Shown here in pieces: positions 50,499 through 63,137 of a DNA stretch of 64,000 nucleotides (positions are counted from its first letter, which is position 1; every line of letters starts with the position of its first letter). Origin of the DNA: Mansonella perstans. Taxonomy: Eukaryota; Nematoda; Chromadorea; Rhabditida; Onchocercidae. Under the pieces are notes generated by a model. It was given only the letters and a program-made list of their open reading frames with translations. It had not been told where the DNA came from and did not search any database. The translations under genes were made by a program, and so were the position numbers. Where the stretch lies: NCBI GenBank assembly GCA_037074765.1, contig JBAMDO010000576.1, positions 806,001 through 870,000 of the forward strand. The letters run 5' to 3'.

Positions 50499-53168
50499 TC
50501 CAGCCATTTATAAAGGTTCCCGCACTGTATCATGCCGAAATAGAATCAGTGAAGGGATTCACGTATTTTACGAAGCGAAAATAGATTATTTTTTGCATGG
50601 TTTATTTGATTCTATGGTGAGAGGAATCAAGGTGACCACTATGTTAAGAATAAACAGTGGTACTGCAATACGATTAGAATTTAATTCCAAACAGATAGTT
50701 CGTCGATCTAATTTTTTGATTAGAAATAAATCGAGTATATGATGGCACTTATTCTTTTTAAAACCATTTAATTAACAGTTGATGAATTATAAATCTTTGA
50801 GAAGTAACATATTGGTAACTTGCTCTGGTGGCAAATACAAAAGAATCGGTAACGATTCACTAACAACATAACTTTCATTCATGATGTTACATTTTGTTCA
50901 ACCTCTTCCCCGGTTTATTATTTCTTGCTATTTTATTGTTCATGGTGATAGAGAAGTTTAGTTCAAAAGCAGTTTTTTTTGGGAGGGTGTAACCTTTAAT
51001 ATGAAATCATCCTGCACTGATAAAATATAAGGAGGAGTGTGCATTGATACCTGAGTTGATGTCGATGATGGTGTGAATGAAAAAATGGAAAGTTTTGATG
51101 ACAGAATATGTGCGCCATGACTATGTTCACTTAATCCCAAATTTTACATAGCTTCCGCAGTATATAGTTTGAATTTTTCTTCCATACACTGAAATAAGCA
51201 ATGCATAGGTTCTTTTTTAAAAAGCTTATCATTAGAACAAATTTCAATTGATGCAAACTGCAAATATTTATTTAACCAGAATTGATAAAATAAGAGATAT
51301 GTTTTTTGCATGTGTATAAGCTCACTTACACTGCAACGTTCTAACTCAAAAAAATTTATAAATTAGATTTTAACTGTGAAATACTTATAACTTACTGTTT
51401 TAACTGATCCGAATCTTTCCGTACAAAACAATAATAAGTAATGATTGCAAGCTAAATCGTTTATTGTTCACTTGCTTGTCCAAGGTTTTAATAAGTGGAA
51501 AGTTATTATAAATGTTATAAAGTGACTATAAAAACTCACTCCGAAGTACTAGTTGCACCACCGATACCATAACAATTGTAATTCACTATTCCACAAAAAG
51601 TAGGATAAAGAATAATCTGAAGGAAAAACTAAAATCGAAATAAAGGCTTTTTAAATCTTAATAGACGTTTTATGCAAATGAGAAAGCGGAGAAGGCAGGT
51701 TAAAATAGGCAAATTTTGCATACTAGAAATGACTATCATTAATTTCTTAACTCGAGAAACTGAACATGCTGATTGTATCTCGAAAGACATTGCAAGGTGA
51801 GATTTGGAAATGTTCTGCTCATGTCAAAGACTAATTTACTTTTGTTGCACTCTACGAAATCATATATCATCATCGAATCACTGAAATACTCCGTTATTGA
51901 CTAACTTGATTTATTTTGAAAAAAAAATTGAAAAAATTCAACCTAAATTGAAAAAATTCAACCTAAATTTTAGCTCCTTACATTGAGTTACTTCGTTGAG
52001 CTGGATGCACGTAGTTTACGAGTTATGCTTGATTCGTGCGACATGATTAGCTCTTTCCATGCGATTAACCGGAATTAATTAATTTTTTTGGAAATCACAC
52101 ATAAAGAATCATTTCACATTATTGGCAGTATGTACAGCTTCATCGTTGTTCACAGCTGCATAATTCTGCTTAGTTTAAATTTTTATTGTTGACCGCTGTG
52201 TGCATATTATTTTATCACTGCTGAATGTTTTCTCAATTTACATATTTTTGGAATAAGATAACACCCTATCATCTAACTTCAGCAAATATAACATTAAAAC
52301 TCGTGGAAAAATCGTTTTTTTTTGTTATAATAGGTGATAAGATGAAGCTTTTATTGTTTAAATGCATTTAAGTGATTGTTGAAAATGCAGTAAATACGGA
52401 ATAGCTATATCCTAAATCCAGTGTACACGTGATAATGCCACTTAATTGGAGCTCACATGCCAAAATTTGATATCGTTGAAGATACATGCTGAATCATTTC
52501 AGCTGGAGAAAACAAAGAAATTCTCGAGATAAGACAAATTGACAAGATTTTATTGCGGGATAAATTAGTAGCTTCGTTTTACCTTGTCAATAATTATGTA
52601 ATAAATATAGCTGAAATGCACCTTGCTTGATAAGATGCAATTAAACACTTCGATTTATTCATTTTCATTTATGCGTGATACATAATAATAACCTTCATCA
52701 AAATGAAAGCGGCAAAAGAATTTGTCTTTTTTGAGTTTAATTCGAAAAGCTTTTGTCAATGGCTATGTCTCCTCTGGCTCAGATCCACATCACTGGGCAA
52801 AATGATGGTCACATTTTGGTCATTTTCACCTTTCATCGGATGCTATAAAAAATAGATTCCTTACATAGCATGACCTTTCAACAATTACCGTGCTAGCGCT
52901 GTCAGCGCCATAAAGTTACTCCATTTTTATTATCCCATACAGTTAGTGGAAATTCTCCTTCACCTTAAATTATAACAAACAATACCATAAACATTAAACT
53001 GACCGTTTTAACGTAAAAATAGGCAACAATAGCAAGGAAAAAGAGATAAGCAATAGCAAGGAACATTCACCGCCTCTTCCGCTTAGGCAGTCATAAAATG
53101 TATTCATTGTAACAATTAGTTTCCTTTCATTACATTTATAAGCGTTTTGCATTATTGGTCGATGGCGC

Positions 53169-53187
53169 ATGTGTGTGTGTGTGTGTA
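53169..53187. repeat. (GT)n microsatellite
   Basis: About nine GT dinucleotides, just upstream of the decayed reverse transcriptase fragment. Confidence 0.9.
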
Positions 53188-53229
53188 TTTATTTATCTAT
53201 TATATTTGCATATTTTTGATAGTTAAATC

Positions 53230-53463
53230 TTTCAAAAATATTTTTGAACAAGTTAGTAATAGCTTCCTCAGCAAAACTTCTACCTGAAAGCCAATGTGGT
53301 TTCAAAATCAACAAGCGACATGGCATCCGTTTCCAGACAATTGCAACTCTTGCAAGTGTAAGGAACAGGATAGATTCGAAACTGTGAATGGAACTGTGGC
53401 ATATCTTGGAACGATTAGGATTTCCCCTGAAGTTCCTCGAAATAATCATCTCGTTGCGTGAGA
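53230..53463 (+). mobile_element. Decayed LINE-type reverse transcriptase fragment
   Basis: The plus strand reads FLNKLVIASSAKLLPESQCGF in one frame, then after a TGA continues as ELWHILERLGFPLKFLEIII before another stop. LLPESQCGF followed by an E/ALWxxLERLGFPxKFL block is typical of the fingers/palm region of non-LTR retrotransposon reverse transcriptases, but the AFDxV catalytic segment normally lying between the two blocks is missing. The piece is therefore an internally deleted, inactive remnant. No ends or target-site duplications were seen. Confidence 0.7.
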
Positions 53464-53687
53464 ATCAACGTAGCTAAGTAAGATATAGCGATACTTGCAT
53501 TCTTTGAACTCTTTTCATTAAACAAGGAATTAAATAAGGTTGCTTTCTCATACCGTTCTATTTATAACTCCTTTAGCATGATAGTCCAAATGATACAGCT
53601 AATGTCATTGTACACTTACGTCAATATTGTACCAATGTAAATATGCGAAACCTAGAAATGCTACTAAGATCTTAAATCACCTAATCC

Positions 53688-53918
53688 ATGAGCTACTTTT
53701 CACTAATTATGCTATTTTTGTTGCTGACACAGAAGTATCTTTGCAGTGCTGAACATGATGAATATCCTGACTTTCAGAAGCTGGCAAGATTTCGTCCTGG
53801 AAGTTTGCTTGAAGAAGATAGCAGTTCTCCGCTAGCCTGTATCATAGAAAGATTTACTCATTCCTATAATATCATAGACGAATCAGAGCTTAAGTCAGTT
53901 CGGCATTCAACGATTTAG
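53688..53918 (+). CDS. Possible small secreted protein, 76 aa
   Basis: A plus-strand frame of 76 codons starts with a textbook signal peptide: MSYF, a leucine-rich core, then LCSA as a likely cleavage site at about residue 21. The mature part of about 55 residues is acidic to neutral, has one cysteine and contains DFQKLARFRPGSLLEED. AATAAA follows about 105 bases after the stop. The family is not recognised and no dibasic processing sites stand out. An intronless gene of this size is unusual for the window, and no clear trans-splice acceptor sits before the ATG, so an upstream exon is possible. Neighbouring transposon debris urges caution. Confidence 0.42.
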   Translation: MSYFSLIMLFLLLTQKYLCSAEHDEYPDFQKLARFRPGSLLEEDSSSPLACIIERFTHSYNIIDESELKSVRHSTI

Positions 53919-55467
53919 GAAGTACCATTTCCTTGGACCTTTTGATCGACGAAGAAATGACAGCAAATTAGTAGGACACACAAAGACACTTTCGGTTAAA
54001 CTCTGTTATAAAAGAGTGCGTTAATAAATATTTGTGCAATAAATATTTGCAAAAAAGCACTAAGATAACTAATTATCTATAGAGCCAACTTATCGTTCAC
54101 TTTTTTACTGGATTTGATCCCTTGCAAATTCCAAACATTCATCACCTACGCAACTTATATTACTGTTCTTAAACATAGGGAAATTATTAATATTGAAGTT
54201 AAACTGTTAGTGACTTAATTGCATTGGGCAGAGTACGTCTGCAGGAGAAAGAGGAAGTCTTCCTAAGATCGTACTGCATGATGAACTGGTCAGTGGTCAG
54301 GAGACATTGCGACATACCATCCATAAGGCTGCTACCTCCTTTGAGAGCGTACCTAGAATCAGTCTAATAGAGAAAAGACAGTTCAAAAACAATGTTGCTT
54401 CATTAGTATCGCCTTATTAGAGACTAATTGTGCCTTTGCAACCGGACTTTCCTACCTCCATTAGCGCATTTGCACCAAGCGCATCTTGTATGATGCATTA
54501 TGAAATATAAATTAAATTTTTCTTCGAAAAGAATAATAAATTCAAAATTTCTTATATATATATCAACGAACGTGTTTTTTGATCTATTATCCTTCATTCT
54601 ATGAGGTTATTATTCTGCCTCATTGTGATGAAAATTAAACAAATCATTCGAATTATTGAGGGCGAAAACTAATCATTTTAAATAAAACGTATTTCAAACA
54701 TTCATTTTCTTATAAAGCCAAGCTGAATTCTCAAGATAAATTGACCAGTTCATATACTCTACCATCAAGTTAAATATTGTCAAACAAAATTTTTTTTGTT
54801 TGATTGGAACATTGTTGATCAATGAATAATGTGAGTAATGTCTGACTAGAACTTACGCCTGGAAAAGAACTGCTTTATTCTTGGTCTCAATGCACTCGAT
54901 AGCGAGCATTCTCTCTGCTGATGAAAGGAGTAGGATTTTTACGTGCTTCTTCACGTACTTCACCAAGATTTGAAAATAAAAGAGCAGTTGTCGAGACTCA
55001 GCTTCCTCGTGATCGTTATTCAAGTTGTAAGGTGTATATTTTAGAAGCAAATAAGCAAAGTCCAAAGCTCTGATTTCTTAATTCTTAATAAAATATTAGT
55101 TTGCCATATGATTAAGAATTTCTCATGAACAACAGCTGATGCTGGAGAGAATAGATAATAGATTCTATTTCAGATCTATTTCACTTCAAACTAAACTAAC
55201 AAGAACTTTTTTATGGTTGTGGACAATGATTATACATTTACTGTAATTGAAGAATTAATAATTATTTTCTGGAGAAAAAATAAATTTTATAATAATGCTT
55301 TTTTTAATAGTTCTGTACCGTATGCTCACCAGGATATTTTGCAGAATAACATTTTATACCTTGAAATAATTCATAAAATAAAGCGAGATGATGAAGCGAC
55401 TTCTTTTGCTTTTGAACATCCCGTATGTATAAATATTTTCGGAGAATGGAACTTAGATACAATTCAA
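53919..55467. other. Spacer with possible transposon debris
   Basis: Holds two AATAAA signals for the possible secreted gene (54023 and 54038) and a less AT-rich patch at 54206-54367. It also contains the 3' flank of the amino acid transporter, with a 70-codon minus frame at 54853-55065 of unknown meaning. Confidence 0.45.
54023..54043 (+). terminator. Paired AATAAA polyadenylation signals
   Basis: Two AATAAA hexamers at 54023-54028 and 54038-54043, about 105-120 bases beyond the stop of the possible secreted-protein gene. Confidence 0.4.
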
Positions 55468-58400
55468 TTATTGGTTCAAACATTGGTTTTCTGGATTCCA
55501 CGTAATGTCAGAGTATCGTCCGCAGCAGTTCAATAGACTGGTAGTGATATTTAGATGATCTACTGATTCCATGAATGGTTGCATAAAACAGGGTGGAACG
55601 AATCGAATAGTTGCAATTGCCTTGATTGCCATCAGTGCACTTATTATCGATGCAATTATCGTTATTACTACAATGTAAAATACATCAAGTAATTGCTGAC
55701 TTATCAAATACGTTAACTAGTAGATTAAGCCGTTTTATTTGTTCAGTAAATTATTCGAATTATTGTCTATTCAATAGAATCTTTTATTTGTTCAATCAAT
55801 TTTCCATAGTTTACTGAAACATCCCAATAAATTGTCTATCTGTAATGGAAATAACGTGAATTATTTCTTTGGTTATTCACTGCATTAATTAACGTGACTT
55901 ACCGTTCAAAAATATGTACCAATACATTACGTGACGCGGTGTCCTTTCATAAATTCTGCAAATAAATAAGAGGTAGTAACTTTCCTGAGTAAATGACATT
56001 GCATTTGTTGCGCTAAAATCACTTCATATATTAAAAGAACTTCATATGTAGCAAAATACTTCAAACAAGCCGGAGTGGTCCTTGTCCACAATTTATGGGC
56101 TCAAACACGTATGATCCACAATTAATGTCAAGTTAATGTCAAGGTTTCCTGAGATAAAAAGAATTAACGTGTGAAATCCATGACATAGATTATGACACTT
56201 TTGTACTATATGAATATAATGCATTAGTGCACGAGAGAAAATTCAATCCATAGGTCAAACACCTACTAGAGAAGATAAATTGGAGCTGATTATTTGGGCA
56301 CAACTAACTCTTTCAATGTGGGTATCATCCATTCTTTTGTTTTTTCATTGTACCGCTGGGATTTGAGAGAAAGACCAAATAACGTTGGTAATATAATACA
56401 GGTAAACGGAATAGTTGTGCTCCCAAAAAAATCCATAATTGAACCGAAATTCGGAACTGACAAGGCGATAAGCAATATCAACGCCAAAACTCCGCTACGA
56501 ATGACGACACGTTGCCAGCACATCTCTATGAAACCAATTTCAGAAAAATTTGAAACTTGAGTTAAAATTTTTTTGATACAAAATAAAATCGGTTTTTAAC
56601 TCATCCATTGAATTGTTTTAATGCCATCCAGAACTTCAGACTTTTAGCAAATCTTTTTCGTTATCTTAAGACAAAATGAACGCACTGTGTGGTACATGAA
56701 AAATATCTTCAAACTGTTGATTGATCGGATTGATGGTTAAAGTAATAGTTAGCACGCAGTGGAATGCGACTGACAAATCAGCTAGATATCGAATCCAAGT
56801 TGTTTGGAGGGAATCAATCACTGATTCCCGCATGCTCTGACCGTAGACAGCATAGGAATAGATCGATAGCGGCATATACAGAAAACCGGTCCCTAAAAAT
56901 AATGTTAAAGATTAGATGAATAGCATCCACTTTTTTCAAACTTGCTTCATTTTTTGTGTGGTACTATGAAACCAAATCTCATTATATAAGGCTAAATCGA
57001 TGAAAACAAATACTTATTTAACAACGTTTGAGTGCAGCATTTCGAATACAATCATTTTTCCAGCTATCCCTCACATAAAATAATTCCAATGTTTTTGAAA
57101 TAAGCGAGGAGACATTGTTTCTTTTTCATATCAGACCCTTTAGATATTAAATTTTCCAGAATGGCAAAATATAAGCAGAAGACTAACAAATAAATCCAAG
57201 TATGATCGATTTCGTGAATTCTCGTGGTTCACGCATATCATGCTGTATCGTTGGAAATACATGATGACCGCTGTAGGCAAACACGAAAGTGCCAAGACTG
57301 TAGAGGGATTGAAATGAGGGTGATTTATAGACAGCTTCTGATATGCATGAGCTATGATCTAGACTAACACCAAATAAAATTAGTCCAACTGCAGCAACGG
57401 TACAAACGACCGATAAGGCTACAGCAAGCCTGAAATTAAATTGTCAACTTATTATGTGGAAAGTAAATTGATTGATTTCTGAGTAAAACTTGACAGTATA
57501 ATGATTGCGAATTTGTTCGACCCGAATGTATTTGATCCTCTTCACTTCAGAGATTTTTTCAAGCATACATTTAGAATTTTTGATAACTCTTCTGAGAAAT
57601 TAAAAAGGAAAAAAGAACTTTTTTATGTTGGAAATGATGAAATTAAATATATGTCATTTCAAAGCTTACTTGACAGATCAGATGTCATTCAGAGTATCTC
57701 TGGCAGATTTAAAGAAAAGGAAAATAAACTTTTTACAAAACATTCATTTATTTATTTTTTCATTTTATTTCATTTTTATTTCATTTCCTTCATTTTTTTA
57801 GATTCACTAAATAATTTTGTTGAAGAGTCACTTTAAAATACGATCTTTTGTGTCGATTTTTAGTCAGTGGGATATATTGTGATGGAATAAGATTTCAGAA
57901 ATTCTTCCTGCTGTATATTCAACCAGAAACGACAATTGTTGCACAGCATAGTGAAGAAAAATATTACTGCTAATTGCTACAATGGACTGGATGGCAATAC
58001 TGACTATTTGTGTGAAATTATTTTACGAAATTCCAAAAAAAAAGATGTGATTTTTCGAACAAACCAAAAATCAGCTGGCGATCGGAGGAAAGTAATCGGC
58101 GAGATTAATATTACAAGAATTATTAGTAATAGACAGAAATCTATTCTAATACCGAAATAGATTAGAACTTTGTGCAATATACTTGATGAGAGAATAACAT
58201 ATGCAATTGTGACACCGAACAACGTCATATTAACACAGAAAGCCGTGAAAGCCCTGAAATTTAAATTTTCGATTTTTGAAATGTGCAAAATTAAGAGATC
58301 TTGATTAGCCAATGTATATGAGATTGAGTTTAAAAAATGATCAGAACTGCAATTTCTACAGTGTAATGTTTCTCTGGCATTGTTTATGTGATTTGCAAAT

Positions 58401-59241
58401 AAAGTGATGAAATTGTAATAAGGCAAGATTGAAATTAATATGCAAATTAACGAAACAATAGCTCATCTGAATATTCGACTAAATCAAATTACTCTGTGCG
58501 TAGCGCAATTTGAAAAACGATGAAGTATATAACTTGCCTCATTTTAGGTCCGAAACTACGCATGCCGATTTCTGGATACGGTTGGCGACAATGTGAGTTG
58601 TAGATAGCCCATCGATCTCTCATTATAATCCATGTCTCGGATAAGAGATAAGCAGTGTTCGTAAAAAATATAGCAATCAATCCCATAAATACACAACCAA
58701 GAAACATACCTGAAACAAGGATCATTTAACTGAAGATAAAATATATGTACCAACTAAAATTCATGAGGTTTTAGATATTAAACTAGGACGGATGACCAAT
58801 GATCGAATTTAAGAGAAATAAAAGAGGAGAAGCAGTGTTTCCTTGATGTATGATGCTGAACTATTTATTACTTAGCCTAATTTTCACTCTCAATTCAAGC
58901 AATTTTCCACATCTACATAATCTGTTATAATCAAAAATTTTAGCAACAAAACCTGTTTCATGAAATCCTGCTGGCAGAGCCACTATACCTCCACCAACCA
59001 AATCTCCAGCAACCATAATGGATGCGACAAACCAACCATAACCTCGTTTCGGAACTTTTATTGTAGATGTGGCACTAGCATCCTTCGTCTTATCTTTTGT
59101 TGTTTCAATTTGTTGTTTATTTTGCATTTCAATGTCAGAAATGAACGTCTTGGTAGCTTTTTGTGTTGGTCCTTTGCCGATAGTAGTTCTAATATCTGCT
59201 TGTGTTCGTATATTGTTAAAATCGCCCACTAATCTGCTCAT
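55468..59241 (-). CDS. AAAP-family amino acid transporter (Aa_trans)
   Basis: Eight exons encode 522 residues: 58953-59241, 58538-58709, 58065-58253, 57188-57429, 56686-56892, 56309-56525, 55903-55955, 55468-55667. The protein has a hydrophilic N-terminus of about 70 residues, then around ten or eleven hydrophobic segments. Diagnostic blocks are [15 protein letters not shown] in the first membrane helix, [53 protein letters not shown] and [14 protein letters not shown], all typical of nematode Aa_trans carriers. [10 protein letters not shown] and a CCG motif follow near the C-terminus. The intron after exon 2 has a GC donor (GAG|GCAAGT), required by phase and homology. Exon 7 is only 53 bases but has excellent splice sites and restores the frame. 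A TTTTTGCAG site 16 bases before the ATG suggests trans-splicing. Substrate cannot be told from sequence. Confidence 0.92.
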
Positions 59242-62200
59242 TTTCAACAATTTCTATCTGCAAAAATTTTATTTGAACTGAAACTTTGCAACTCCAAAAC
59301 TTTAAAACAAAAATATGGTCATTAATCGTTTCGCTTCATTGCTCACATTGCTCACCCTCAGTAGATGCGAGCAGTAAAATAGATTACAAGTATACCACCT
59401 AATTTTCGACAATTAGCGCAATCGCTAAACTATCTTTAATCATACTTTGAGAAGAGTTCATTAAAATCATTTCATCAAGTTAAGAACTTCGCTAACTGCA
59501 AATATCAAATTGCATGCAAGAGCACGCACTTTACATAAAAGCAACATTTAAACTAAATTTAATCCGTGCAAACTTTAACCGTACATGCTCATCAAAACAT
59601 ACATATGTTATTCGATGAACTCAAATGGCTTCGATCGGCGCAAATATATGTGTGCTTTATAAGGACAATGCAAGCGAATGACAGAAAAATGTGGAAGACC
59701 AGTTTCAAAAGAGCAGATTCAATGACAACTAGTAGAGGACGAAAGTTCATTTTTTAAGAAAAAATGATAATTTCCAAAAAAAAAAAAAAAAAGTGAATTC
59801 TTAAGAATAAATTGCATGATGCAATTTTGCGTAATACATTTGTTTTCAAAATGTTTGATTGAACTCATCAATCCAACTTTTCCGGATGTAGAAGAGACAG
59901 ATACTGTTTAATTTAACCTTTGGTCGAATTACTGTTGTTCAGTTGTTGGACATCTGCACTTTCTGAATATGAATTATTGTCATTGATGAGAAACAAAATA
60001 GTATCTGCCCACAGGATGAGACAAATATCTGAGAAGCAAAATAGTATCGTAAGAAAGGAACAATTGCTTTGACCTTGACCTTAATATATTCGAAGGGGAT
60101 AATCAAAGATTAAAACAATGTATATCATGATAGTAGTTCTTATCAACTAAAAGGATCGAATCGAAGTTCGTTTTGCGTATTTTTCGAAAAAAAAAATTGA
60201 ATTTCGAAATGGAGAGAATTTAAAAAGATCAAGAAAATGCAGGATGGGTAAGTAAGTTTATCGTTAATCGAATAACTTCAGTATCATTGTTTTAATCATA
60301 AAGCTGTATCATGAAGATTCAATTTTACCCAGACATTTTGCGCTAAGACAGTTCATTAAAACTATTGATTAAAACATTTTTTTTTTTTTTTTTCTAATAA
60401 GTAATGTCGTTAAGCTTTCTGACAGTTCAATATAGGTATTAAAAGTGATGGTTTCAGAAATGAAATTGGCAATTAAATTTTTTTGACAAAACTTTCAGTT
60501 GGTAAAATGAGCAAAGGAATTTCACATTCCACTATTCTATGCCAAAATCACAGATCAAATTAGCTTACACTTTCAGAAAATGTTCACAAATATTCAGAAG
60601 CATCTTTTGACATTACCTTATCTCCCTATATGATAACATCCTTTTTAATCAAATTACAAGCACTTTGCAAGCAACTTTAGAACTTAGTGGCATGTCTGTC
60701 CTATTTCTTCATTTTTCTCTTTAAATTTCTCTTCTTTCGCTTTCTCACCATAGAATGTTGGCAATGAATTTTTTCTTAAAGATGAATTTGAATAGCAAAT
60801 CAGTACTGAAAAACTCCTATTTGCATTTAAAATATTAACTGGGTCAGAACTAAAGTTAATAATATCAGAGTTCTCTTTCCTGAGTGCTGATTCGCGTAAT
60901 TGATCGAACTTGCTGTGATTCTTAAAGCCTTTCTCGTTTTTGAAGAAAAATTTATTTCTTGAAGAAAAAATTTTATAATAAACGATTTATTCACGAACAA
61001 AATCCTGGCAGTTCTTTAATATTCGTATTTAAATCTAAACAATTTCGTATTGTACTGTCCTCAAGAGCAAGATGACATTGCTGATTCGTTGGAAGTGATT
61101 TTTAAAAAGGACAATGAATGAGTTGCTGAATCAGTTCAGGTATGCTTATCACTAACTATCATTATGATTGGTGAGAAGGTGAATTGATTTGATCAAGGTT
61201 AAATAGTGCTCTGTTCGAGGTATTTAGACAGATGTTTATTTAGATAGATTAATGGAAATTTTCATTCAACATTTTAGACGAGCAAAATTCCCACGACATC
61301 AAATTTTTAGGAAATTTTATGGAATGTTTTATGTTCGACAAAAAATGAAATTACTTCTACAATTTTTCAAATGTGCAAAAATGCGCAATTGATAATTCAG
61401 TGGAATTGCTAAATTTCAATTTAAAGTTCAGCAAATGTCTTACAGTTCTGAGAAAATGTTCTTCCATCGAAACATTACATTTTATCAATGTGAATTTCTT
61501 TAAAAAAGCTGAAAAGTTTTTTAGTACAAATATTTGCATTTGGCATATTGTTTTTCCAACTTTCGGCAATATTTTCTTTAAGTTTTTAACCATTTAAAAA
61601 AAACAATATATAACAATTTGATTAGTTTAAAACAACGAAGAAATGCCAAACTTTCAGGAAAACTGGTTTTTGCTATTTTCCAGTACAAAGTATTTCCTTT
61701 TTTCGATGAAATTTGAAACAAATATTGCAATAAATACAACTCAATTACTGCTAAATAATTTAACTGATATATAGATAAAACCAAAAAAGTTTTATGTAAA
61801 TGACACTTTAATCGCTTACTTAAACATGAATGATTAAGTTATGCATGTCGTCTAACTCATCGTTCATACTTTCGGATTGCGCTTTTGATATTCTTTGCCG
61901 CTTTGCTTGCACTATAACTTCTATAATGTTGTCATAAACAAAGTTTTTGTTTCAGGGAAAGAAAACGAAAGAGAAATATTTTGAAAATTGTTTGAAAAAA
62001 AAAAAAATTGAGGGATTCAACGAAGGCAAAAATTAGGAAGCGGAAGAATAGGGCTGAAAATTCTAGAATAAATTTATGAAGTTGTTAGCAGCAGGTAATT
62101 AACATGGTGATTAATTACTCAGCAACGATAACAGATAAAGAATGATAAGTGTATTTTGAAGGATAGACGGAAAGGGTAACAATTAATTTTCCATCAAGAC

Positions 62201-63137
62201 AATGTAAACGTTGGGTGATAAGCGCAAAATTTCAATACAATTTAAAATAAATAACTACAGTTATTTTTTATATAACATCATGTTATCGTGTACTTGTCTG
62301 ATAATTTTATTACAGTCTTATAATTTTATTTGCATGAAAATAACACTTTACGGTAAGGGAACGTAACGTATACATTTTTATGCCACATTAAAGCCAATTC
62401 AATACAATGGAGAAATTGATGGATGACTTCTCTTATCAGTCAACTTTTTGGTACCATTACACAAAAGTAAACCTAGCAACCATTAAGACTCATTTTTTTA
62501 AAATGATTATCACTCTTCTTCACTTTTAACAGTCTAATTATGAACTTTGTCCAATCGATAAATATATAAAAAAAGTGACTTTGGGCAAAAAAATTTCAAT
62601 AGACTAAAAACTGATGATATTTCGATAGAGAAGAAGTTTTTTTAAGGAAATATCATAGATACTCTAACTGTAATATATGTTGACGGCAAAAAGTGCAACT
62701 ATTAACCACTCAAAAAAAATGGTAGAATTGGTGCCGAACAAGTAGTAAAGTAATAAAAGTCAGGAGACGCTAACTATTGAACTAAATTAAACCTCATAAT
62801 ATTTTTTCCTATTTGTGATGGCAAGATTAGAAGACAAGCGCACAATATCACTCAGTAAAGGAAACAGGACAATAATAATGTAATTAAGACTAGGAAATTT
62901 AGGGTCATCATAAACATTGGTTTGATGGTAAAAATAAACGAAACAGTAGTAATCTGGCCACCATCCTTTTTTGAACAATTGAATTGCTAATCATTTACTT
63001 CACTATCCATTCTGTCTGTTTAAGATGCGAACATTATTCTCTAGGTAATTAATTCGTTAACCGAAAATTCCCTCAAATTATCACCATTATTTTATATCCA
63101 TTTATTATTTCAAAAAAAAAAATTCACTCTTTTCTAG
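59242..63137. other. Spacer, mostly empty
   Basis: Nearly 4 kb of AT-rich DNA upstream of the transporter gene. It contains poly(A)/poly(T) runs (for example near 59776 and 60377) and short open frames of low complexity, but nothing I can assign. Confidence 0.5.
59257..59268 (-). promoter_or_regulatory. Probable trans-splice acceptor of transporter gene
   Basis: On the minus strand a TTTTTGCAG tract ends at 59258, 16 bases upstream of the ATG at 59241. Confidence 0.45.

Larger units (their letters stand above)
50379..53199. other. Spacer downstream of FRA10AC1-like gene
   Basis: About 2.8 kb, AT-rich. It holds the FRA10AC1-like 3'UTR, a duplicated 20-base unit at 51928-51967 (TTGAAAAAATTCAACCTAAA) and a (GT)n tract. 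A 97-codon plus frame at 50449-50742 and a short Ser/Thr-rich minus frame at about 51140-51040 are not recognisable and not called. Confidence 0.5.

Noticed and set aside
50449..50742. 97-codon plus-strand frame after the FRA10AC1-like gene, with an internal splice-like donor
   Set aside because: It overlaps the probable 3'UTR and polyadenylation signal, shows no family pattern, and has no start context or partner exons.
50958..51140. Minus-strand Ser/Thr-rich frame with a GTATCA donor-like site
   Set aside because: No convincing acceptor, start or neighbouring exon; composition is low in complexity.
54853..55065. 70-codon minus-strand frame downstream of the transporter
   Set aside because: No recognisable domain and no clear splice or start site; it may simply be 3' flank.
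58004..58426. 140-codon minus-strand frame
   Set aside because: It is transporter exon 3 (58065-58253) with intron read-through on both sides, not a separate gene.
59566..59757. 63-codon plus-strand frame upstream of the transporter
   Set aside because: No family pattern, no splice or polyadenylation context; in the likely promoter region.
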